Assembly: GCF_900240995.1 (NCBI RefSeq)
Contig: NZ_LT965953.1
Coordinates: 1,013,303-1,077,302, forward strand
Reading direction: 5' to 3'
From: Bacillus sp. Marseille-P3661
Lineage (GTDB): Bacteria > Bacillota > Bacilli > Bacillales > Bacillaceae_J
DNA: 64,000 bases
Shown: piece after piece, positions 57,785 through 64,000 of the stretch
Position numbering within the stretch: position 1 is the first letter of the stretch
Layout: every line of letters starts with the position of its first letter
Position numbers and translations under genes: made by a program
Notes under the pieces: model-generated
What the model was told of the DNA's origin: nothing
Database searches by the model: none
The model's input: only the letters and a program-made list of their open reading frames with translations

Positions 57785-58354
57785 ATGAATGATCGATTAA
57801 ACCGAAGAGAGTTTTTAATGGGGAATTTTAAGTCAGTACTGGGTCTCTTCGGACAAATGATCTTACCAACTTTCGACCAAGAGCGGACATTTATCCGTCC
57901 GCCTGGAGCCCAAGACGAATTAGTGTTTCTTACTTCTTGCACTAGATGTGGGATCTGCAATGATGTTTGTCCCGTTTCAACAATTCAGTTATTTAATATT
58001 GAAAGTGGTGCCAAATTAGCGGGAACGCCATTTTTAAATCCTAATGAAATAGCTTGTACTTTCTGCTACGAATGTGTGTATAATTGTCCAACAGACGCAC
58101 TAGTGATGTCGGAAATAAACAAAACACCATCAATTGGTTTAGCTAAAGTTATTAGCACAAATTGTGTAGCGTTTAAGGATGTAATGTGCGATTATTGTAT
58201 AAGGTGTTGCCCAGAACCGGGTGCGCTGTCATTAGAAAGTGGAAAACCTATGGTTGATCAAAATTTGTGCACCGGTTGCGGTCAATGTGTTGTATCATGT
58301 ATTCAACCCAAATCTAAAGGTTTGTATATTAAAGCAATAAGTCATAATCATTAA
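57785..58354 (+). CDS. napF: Ferredoxin-type protein NapF
   Basis: 189 residues. RREFLMGNF at the N-terminus corresponds to the RRGILTGRW stretch of E. coli NapF; FIRPPGAQDE then precedes four 4Fe-4S motifs (CTRCGICNDVCP, CTFCYECVYNCP, CDYCIRCCP, CTGCGQCVVSC). NapF is thought to help load the NapA Fe-S cluster or to transfer electrons. The twin arginine lacks a strong hydrophobic core, so export is doubtful. Last gene of the nap operon. Confidence 0.87.
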   Translation: MNDRLNRREFLMGNFKSVLGLFGQMILPTFDQERTFIRPPGAQDELVFLTSCTRCGICNDVCPVSTIQLFNIESGAKLAGTPFLNPNEIACTFCYECVYNCPTDALVMSEINKTPSIGLAKVISTNCVAFKDVMCDYCIRCCPEPGALSLESGKPMVDQNLCTGCGQCVVSCIQPKSKGLYIKAISHNH

Positions 58355-58408
58355 ATCCAAATTAAATCCACGCTTTTGTGGAGGGGAATTGGTATTTCAC
58401 TATTAAAA

Positions 58409-58443
58409 ATCACAGGAAGGTTTTCTAAAAACTTTCCTGTGAT
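58409..58443 (-). terminator. Terminator overlapping the yqhG 3' end
   Basis: A 10-bp stem (58409-58418 with 58434-58443), which in minus-strand sense is followed by a T run. The yqhG stop lies in the loop. Confidence 0.75.
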
Positions 58444-59216
58444 AAGTAAAATAGTCCGCCGTTTATAATATTTACTTTGATTTTAGGTTTATACTGATCT
58501 TCTATAGCTTGTTTTTCTATAACATAGTTTTCAGGTTTTTCATCATTGTCCTCATAAAAATGATCTAATAAATCTTGATCTTTTTTCCATCTTATCCTAG
58601 CTTCATCTGCCCATGTATGATCATCACTTTCAATCATTTGTTTGATAACATTTTCGATTCTTAATAATCCGCTTTTCGGTTTAATTAACGGTGACAAGGT
58701 AAAACAAAAGTCTGGTATTTTAGGAGTCAATTTCTTTTTTAAGAGCTTGTTATGAAAGCGGTCCAGAATTACTCCGTTAATTAGATTAAGCCCAAGTGAT
58801 ATAAATAGATCTCTCTTTCGATCACACTGATATGAAATTTTAGTATTGAGAACCAACCAAGGGTGTAGTGCAACATTTTGACCGTTTGGTTTTATTAGTT
58901 CATACATACGAATAGTAGCGGCCATACGTTTGGTTGATTCAAAAATTTGGTGTAGCTGGGGTGAGCCAAAGTGAATATTCATGCCTTGAACTGTATTCGG
59001 TGCTTTATTTTGATCTGTTATTAATGTCAGTTTCATCGGTTGTGGCTGGCCACCTGTTTTTTCAACATAATGCCAATAGAAGGGGCGGTTCATGAGTTGT
59101 TTATCGAGATCAACCGTTAATTGTGCAATTAAATGTCCTTCAGATTGTTCGATAATGTCACAACCATTACTAACAAAATAACGATATAAAAAATTATGAA
59201 TATCTTGCTGCTGCAT
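58425..59216 (-). CDS. yqhG: YqhG family protein
   Basis: 263 residues, acidic, mixed alpha/beta. Residues 1-20 (QQDIHNFLYRYFVSNGCDI) and PFYWHYVEKTGGQPQPMKL fit YqhG of B. subtilis, always found beside the yqhH helicase. No function is known. Its start lies 23 nt inside yqhH, so the two are coupled and probably act together. Confidence 0.85.
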   Translation of the reverse strand: MQQQDIHNFLYRYFVSNGCDIIEQSEGHLIAQLTVDLDKQLMNRPFYWHYVEKTGGQPQPMKLTLITDQNKAPNTVQGMNIHFGSPQLHQIFESTKRMAATIRMYELIKPNGQNVALHPWLVLNTKISYQCDRKRDLFISLGLNLINGVILDRFHNKLLKKKLTPKIPDFCFTLSPLIKPKSGLLRIENVIKQMIESDDHTWADEARIRWKKDQDLLDHFYEDNDEKPENYVIEKQAIEDQYKPKIKVNIINGGLFYLSQESF

Positions 59217-60879
59217 TCTGGGCCTCCTCTCTACTTAAAGTTGAATGAAAATTAATTATTGAAGATAAGTTGTCCATTTTGATTTTAACTTCCCCGTCAC
59301 TATCAGAATTTAATAGAATATCTTCTATCTGATTTTCAATATTCATAATATCTAATGATGTAAGAATTTCATCAAGTTCACCAATTACACGTTCAAATAA
59401 ATTTATTTTTTCATAAAGTAGTTGTAGTATATACTCCTCTACCGTTCCTTTTGTAGCAAAATTATAAATCATAACATCTTTTTCTTGTCCTAGACGATGG
59501 ATTCTACCGATTCTTTGTTCAATTCTCATAGGATTCCATGGTAGATCGTAATTAATGATATGGTTACAAAATTGGAGGTTGATCCCCTCTCCGCCAGCTT
59601 CAGTTGCGATTAACACTTGGACATTATTTTTGAATAATTCCTTCATCCAATCTTTTTTTCCACGTTTGAAACCACCCCTAAATGGGACAGAGGTAATGCC
59701 ATGTTGTTTTAAAAACCATTGTAAATAAAGCTGTGTTGCGCGATATTCAGTAAAAATAATTACCTTATCATTAACGTTTTTTATAATTTCTAATGCTTTT
59801 TCAGCTTTAGAGTTTTTAGTAATAAGGTTTATTTTTTCAACTAACTGTTGAACGACCTGTTGAACTGCACTACTTACTAGTTCCTTTTTTAACATATTAT
59901 TTAACGTGAAGAAAGCAGCCTCTCGACTGGAACATACCTCTTTTTGTAGAGTGATCAAGGAAAATTGACTTTTATTTAGATAATTATTATGTTTTAATGC
60001 TAAAACGGCATCATAAAGGTCTTGTTCTTCTTTAGATAGCGTAATAGGGACAGTTTTAACGTGGCGCTTAGTCCATTCAATATCGGTATCTCCACGTCTA
60101 TTTCTGATCATTACTTTATTAATAAGCTCTTTTAGGTACTCATTATTTTCTACTTTTCTATCTTTTGCAGAAAAAGCTTTTGAAAAATTAGATTGACTTC
60201 CTAGATGGCCCGGTTTTAACAATGAAACTAAATTGAATACTTCTTCAACTTTATTTTGCACTGGTGTAGCAGTTAATAGCAGACAAAACTTTTTCTTTAG
60301 ATTTTGGACAAATTCGTAGTTTTTTGTTTTGTTGTTTTTTAATTTATGCGCTTCGTCGATGATAACCATATCATAGTTTTGATTATAGATAATATCTCGA
60401 TGTGGATTGCGCTTGGCAGTATCTATGGATGAGATTACGATATCACATTGCTCCCAAACATAACTTTTGCGAAAGCCAATAGCTGGAATAAAAAATTTTT
60501 GATTTAGCTCAGTTTCCCATTGTGAAACTAAGGAAGCGGGTACAAGGATTAATACTTTTTTGACTAATCCTCGAATCATATATTCTTTTAAAATAAGTCC
60601 AGCCTCTATAGTTTTTCCGAGCCCTACTTCGTCTGCTAAAATTGCTTTTCCATTCATTTGTTCAAGAACAGTTTGGGCAGCTTCGAGTTGATGGGCTAGG
60701 GGAGTTAAATGTGGTAGATGTTTTGGTGCAATCAATCCTTCAAACTCTGGGATGACCATATGTTCTTCAATTTCATAAGCAAGCTTGTATAGCTCCCAGT
60801 TGGCCCATGGCCCATCGCTTTCCACTTTTTCTAAGAAGTCTTCTTGCCATGTATGATCAAATTCGATATCAACATGCAT
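59194..60879 (-). CDS. yqhH: SNF2/RapA-type helicase YqhH
   Basis: 561 residues. Helicase motifs: ADEVGLGKTIEAG (I), VLILVPASL (Ia), VIIDEAHKLKN (II), LLLTATPVQN (III), IATEAGGEGINLQ (V) and QRIGRIHRLGQ (VI). The short form without extra domains suggests action on RNA polymerase or protein-DNA complexes. It pairs with yqhG and is divergent from the gcv operon, as in B. subtilis. AAAGGAT is the SD. Confidence 0.92.
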   Translation of the reverse strand: MHVDIEFDHTWQEDFLEKVESDGPWANWELYKLAYEIEEHMVIPEFEGLIAPKHLPHLTPLAHQLEAAQTVLEQMNGKAILADEVGLGKTIEAGLILKEYMIRGLVKKVLILVPASLVSQWETELNQKFFIPAIGFRKSYVWEQCDIVISSIDTAKRNPHRDIIYNQNYDMVIIDEAHKLKNNKTKNYEFVQNLKKKFCLLLTATPVQNKVEEVFNLVSLLKPGHLGSQSNFSKAFSAKDRKVENNEYLKELINKVMIRNRRGDTDIEWTKRHVKTVPITLSKEEQDLYDAVLALKHNNYLNKSQFSLITLQKEVCSSREAAFFTLNNMLKKELVSSAVQQVVQQLVEKINLITKNSKAEKALEIIKNVNDKVIIFTEYRATQLYLQWFLKQHGITSVPFRGGFKRGKKDWMKELFKNNVQVLIATEAGGEGINLQFCNHIINYDLPWNPMRIEQRIGRIHRLGQEKDVMIYNFATKGTVEEYILQLLYEKINLFERVIGELDEILTSLDIMNIENQIEDILLNSDSDGEVKIKMDNLSSIINFHSTLSREEAQNAAARYS

Positions 60880-61009
60880 GGAATCGATCCTTTCTTTTTA
60901 GTTATCTAAGTATAATTTAATTATTGTAGTCATAATTATTAATTAGGTAGAAATTAAAGAGAGTAATCTAGAATTCAGTATATCCAACTTATAAAAAAAT
61001 ATATATGCG

Positions 61010-61256
61010 AATGAAAACAAGGGGAGAGACCACTGCTTAGTTAAAGAGTTATCTATTAGTTAAAGTGGCGCCGAAGGAGCAAGTAGTAAATTCTGCGAAT
61101 CTCTCAGGCAAAAAGACTCTTGTTGGACGCAACTCTGGAGAGCGCTTTTAATAAGCCACCAACGAGGATTCAATGATAATTTGAGATTATCATTGAAAAA
61201 CTTTCAGGTCAAAGGACAGGGAATGTACAGTTTCTTACATTCCCCTGTCCTTTTTT
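61010..61256 (+). ncRNA. Tandem glycine riboswitch with terminator (gcvT leader)
   Basis: Two glycine aptamers are visible. The first has GGGGAGAGACCACTGC, GCGCCGAAGGAGCAA, CTCTCAGGCAAAAAGAC and TGGAGAGCGC. The second has GCCACCAACGAGGATTC and CTTTCAGGTCAAAGGACAG. The conserved internal linker joins them. The 3' end of the second aptamer leads straight into a terminator hairpin, so glycine binding should favour readthrough into gcvT. Confidence 0.95.
61214..61256 (+). terminator. Riboswitch-controlled terminator
   Basis: A 14-bp stem with one bulged C (61214-61227 with 61236-61250) and six T. The left arm includes the last bases of aptamer 2, which is how ligand binding can block it. Confidence 0.9.
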
Positions 61257-61400
61257 ACTATTCACGTTACTAAACAAAATCTCAATTCCAGGTTAATTGG
61301 CGAAATTATAGATTATTGTAGTTTGGATATAACCATTAACAAAGTGGAATAAATTTTAATATACTAGTCAATTCATTGAAAAACACAGGGAGGGGTTATA

Positions 61401-62504
61401 TTGGCTTGGCTAAAAAGGACACCTATATACCCGTTATATAAGGATTACGGTGCTAAAACGATCAATTTTGGAGGTTGGGAGTTACCTGTTCAATTTAAAA
61501 CAATTAAAGAGGAACATGTTGCAGTCCGTACAAAAGCTGGTTTATTTGACGTCTCACACATGGGCGAAATTAGTGTGAAAGGAGAAAATAGCTTAAAATT
61601 TTTACAAAAAATGATGACGAATGATATTGAAAAGTTAACGATTGGTGGGGCATTGTATACAGCGATGTGCTATGAGAATGGTGGGACAGTGGATGATTTA
61701 ATTGTATATCGACTAGCGGAAGAGGAATTTCTATTAGTTGTCAATGCGGCAAACATTGAAAAGGATTATGAATGGTTAATGAATCATAATGTAGAAGCGG
61801 TTCAATTAGTTAATTTATCAGACCAAGTTGCTCAATTAGCTCTTCAAGGTCCATTCGCAGAAATAATACTACAAAAAATTTCAACTGAAAATATAAGCGA
61901 GATTAAATTTTTTAAGTTTAAACAAAAAGTGAATATTGATGGAATTGAATGCATCGTTTCGCGTACTGGTTATACCGGCGAAGATGGTTTTGAAATTTAT
62001 TGTGATGCTAATCAAGCTAGGGTGCTATGGACTAGTATTTTAAGAGCTGGGGAGGAATTTAATATTCTACCCATCGGACTTGGGGCAAGGGATACTTTAA
62101 GGTTTGAAGCGAAGCTGGCTTTATACGGTCATGAATTGACAGCTGATATATCACCTTTAGAAGCAGGACTGGATTTTGTTGTGAAAACAGATAAATTTGT
62201 GGATTTTATCGGAAAAAAAGCCCTAAAAGTTCAGCAGAAAGAAGGTGTTAAGCGAAGATTAGTAGGTCTTCAAATGATTGATCGCGGTATTCCAAGAAAT
62301 GACTATAAAGTATATGTTGGTGAAGAAGTTGTGGGTCATATAACATCTGGTACGCACTCACCGACCTATAATAAACCTTTAGGATTGGCTTTGGTGAAGA
62401 CTGAGTTTTCTGATTTAGCAAGAGAGATGTTTGTAGAAATCAGGGCAAACAAGTTTGCAAAAGCAAAGGTTGTTTCTACACCATTCTATAAACGTCGTAA
62501 ATAA
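61401..62504 (+). CDS. gcvT: Glycine cleavage system T protein (aminomethyltransferase)
   Basis: 367 residues from TTG 61401 after AGGGAGGGG. Family motifs: [34 protein letters not shown] and [18 protein letters not shown]. It transfers the methylene group to tetrahydrofolate, releasing ammonia. It is the first gene after the glycine riboswitch. gcvPA follows with a GGAGGGG SD. Confidence 0.97.
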   Translation: MAWLKRTPIYPLYKDYGAKTINFGGWELPVQFKTIKEEHVAVRTKAGLFDVSHMGEISVKGENSLKFLQKMMTNDIEKLTIGGALYTAMCYENGGTVDDLIVYRLAEEEFLLVVNAANIEKDYEWLMNHNVEAVQLVNLSDQVAQLALQGPFAEIILQKISTENISEIKFFKFKQKVNIDGIECIVSRTGYTGEDGFEIYCDANQARVLWTSILRAGEEFNILPIGLGARDTLRFEAKLALYGHELTADISPLEAGLDFVVKTDKFVDFIGKKALKVQQKEGVKRRLVGLQMIDRGIPRNDYKVYVGEEVVGHITSGTHSPTYNKPLGLALVKTEFSDLAREMFVEIRANKFAKAKVVSTPFYKRRK

Positions 62505-62515
62505 GGAGGGGCCAT

Positions 62516-63862
62516 ATGGAATTCCGGTACTTACCAATGACTGAAGAAGACAAACATCATATGTTGCAAACTATTGGTGTAAACTCAATTGATCAATTGT
62601 TTGAAGATATTCCTGATGAAGTCCGTTTTAAGGGAGAATTGAAATTAGCTCCTTCCTTATCTGAACCTGAATTACTAAAGAAACTACAAAAATTAGCTGC
62701 TAATAATTCCGATATTAAAAGATATATTTCGTTTCTAGGTGCAGGTGTTTACGAGCATTATATTCCTACGATTGTGGATCATGTTATCTCTAGGTCAGAG
62801 TTCTACACCGCTTATACCCCATATCAGCCTGAGATTTCTCAGGGTGAGCTACAAGCGATTTTCGAATATCAAACGATGATATGTGAATTAACGGGGATGG
62901 ATGTAGCTAATTCATCAATGTATGATGGCGGAACAGCTCTTGCAGAGGCTGCCGTTTTAAGTTCTGTTCACACTAAACGCAAGAAAGTTCTGGTTTCTAA
63001 ATCCGTTCATCCTGAATACAGACTCGTACTAGAGACATATGCAAAGGGCCAACAATTAGAAATTGTTGAAATTGAAATTAAAAATGGGATTACAAATTTG
63101 CAGGATCTAGAAAGCAATATAGATAATGACAGTGCTTGTTTTATTGTTCAATATCCAAATTTTTTCGGGCAAATCGAATATTTACAAGAAATTGAGAAGG
63201 TTGTTCATAGACAAAAAGCGATGTTTATTGTGTCATGCAACCCACTAGCACTTGGAATATTAACCCCACCTGGACAGTTTTGTGCTGATATTGTTATAGG
63301 AGATGCACAACCATTTGGTATTCCACCTCAATTTGGTGGACCACATTGTGGTTTTTTTGCGGTTACCAAAAAGTTAATGAGAAAAATCCCTGGGCGGCTA
63401 GTTGGTCAGACCGTTGATGAAGAGGGACGGCGAGGATTTGTTTTAACTCTTCAAGCCCGTGAACAGCATATTCGCCGTGAAAAAGCTACATCTAACATTT
63501 GCTCCAATCAAGCCTTGAACGCATTAGCAGCAGCTGTTGCTATGTCAGCTATTGGAAAAAAAGGAATACGGGAAATGGCTTATCAAAATATTTCGAAAGC
63601 GCAGTATGCCATTAAGTGTTTTAAACAATCAGGCTTTGAAATGGTATTTTCAGGACCGCTTTTCAATGAGTTTGTCATTGATTGTAAATATCCTGTAAAA
63701 AATGTAAATCAACATCTTTACAAGCAGGGTATTATAGGTGGATATGATCTTGGGCAAGCTTATGAAGGTTTTTCAAATTACATGTTAATAGCAGTAACTG
63801 AACTAAGAACAAAAGCTGAAATTGATATGCTTGTCAGTGGAATGGGGGAATACGATGGCTAA
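62516..63862 (+). CDS. gcvPA: Glycine dehydrogenase (decarboxylating) subunit 1, GcvPA
   Basis: 448 residues, the N-terminal half of the split P protein. It starts [12 protein letters not shown] and includes [19 protein letters not shown] and [18 protein letters not shown]. With GcvPB it forms the PLP-dependent glycine decarboxylase. Its last 8 bases overlap gcvPB. Confidence 0.96.
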   Translation: MEFRYLPMTEEDKHHMLQTIGVNSIDQLFEDIPDEVRFKGELKLAPSLSEPELLKKLQKLAANNSDIKRYISFLGAGVYEHYIPTIVDHVISRSEFYTAYTPYQPEISQGELQAIFEYQTMICELTGMDVANSSMYDGGTALAEAAVLSSVHTKRKKVLVSKSVHPEYRLVLETYAKGQQLEIVEIEIKNGITNLQDLESNIDNDSACFIVQYPNFFGQIEYLQEIEKVVHRQKAMFIVSCNPLALGILTPPGQFCADIVIGDAQPFGIPPQFGGPHCGFFAVTKKLMRKIPGRLVGQTVDEEGRRGFVLTLQAREQHIRREKATSNICSNQALNALAAAVAMSAIGKKGIREMAYQNISKAQYAIKCFKQSGFEMVFSGPLFNEFVIDCKYPVKNVNQHLYKQGIIGGYDLGQAYEGFSNYMLIAVTELRTKAEIDMLVSGMGEYDG

Positions 63863-64000
63863 ACTAGATCAACCGCTAATTTTTGAAATTAGCAAGAAGG
63901 ATCGCATTGGTTATAGTTTACCAACCATAGATGTCCCTTCAATAAATATAGAAGAATTGTTTCCAAGTGAATATATCCGAAAGGAAGGTCCAGAGCTTCC
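63855..64000 (+). CDS. gcvPB: Glycine dehydrogenase subunit 2, GcvPB, 3'-partial
   Basis: 48 codons are in the window. ATG 63855 follows GGGGGAA inside the gcvPA end. The N-terminus ([26 protein letters not shown]) matches GcvPB. The PLP lysine lies beyond the window edge. Confidence 0.93.
   Translation, partial: MAKLDQPLIFEISKKDRIGYSLPTIDVPSINIEELFPSEYIRKEGPEL

Overview
This is a low-G+C Firmicutes chromosome segment from an endospore-forming member of the Bacillaceae. It follows the long B. subtilis block pgpH(yqfF) - sigA - ispG - sodA - pst - yqg genes - comG - gcv almost gene for gene. Spore and Bacillus-specific families occur throughout (yqzL, ccpN/yqfL, yqfQ, yqfT, a SpoVAF/GerA-type germination protein, yqgT, the comG operon). 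Species cannot be assigned from the sequence. A periplasmic-type nitrate reductase cluster at 53.2-58.4 kb points to a facultatively anaerobic, nitrate-respiring lineage. Many genes start with TTG or GTG; starts were moved here when a Shine-Dalgarno sequence and family length agreed.

Layout. 0-6.2 kb: c-di-AMP phosphodiesterase PgpH (5' cut by the window edge), YbeY, undecaprenol kinase, cytidine deaminase, Era, YqzL, RecO, then the gluconeogenesis repressor CcpN and its partner YqfL. The glycyl-tRNA synthetase genes that lie between recO and ccpN in B. subtilis are absent. 6.4-13.2 kb: YqxD, primase, the housekeeping sigma factor, a membrane protein, cytochrome c-550, TrmK and YqfO. 13.2-20.2 kb: IspH, YqfQ, CshB, Nfo, YqfT, YqfX, IspG, YqfZ. 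20.6-21.5 kb: a seven-gene tRNA operon with its own promoter and terminator. 21.6-30.5 kb: SodA, a chemoreceptor, an MFS transporter, and the phosphate-uptake operon pstSCAB-phoU behind four 11-bp-phased PhoP-type hexamers. 30.5-46.4 kb: a run of yqz/yqg genes with accessory insertions (an orphan GH15 N-terminal-like domain, a DUF92/ThiF pair, a HAD hydrolase, a GerA-family protein). 46.5-52 kb: a SufR-like regulator divergent from the DNA-uptake pseudopilus operon comGABCDEFG-yqzE.

52-58.4 kb is the accessory core: moaA (molybdopterin synthesis), tatA (export), then napG-napA-napB-napD-napF. I read three FNR-type palindromes (TGTGA-N6-TCACA class), two of them at the class II distance from a -10 box, one before tatA and one before napG. 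Together these suggest an anaerobically induced unit that makes the cofactor, exports the enzyme and supplies electrons. NapA and NapB both carry lipobox cysteines, which suggests a membrane-tethered Nap on the outer face of a Gram-positive cell. No napC or napH is present, so the quinol-to-Nap electron route is open.

58.4-64 kb returns to the conserved backbone: yqhG-yqhH on the minus strand, a tandem glycine riboswitch with terminator, and gcvT-gcvPA-gcvPB, the last cut by the window end.
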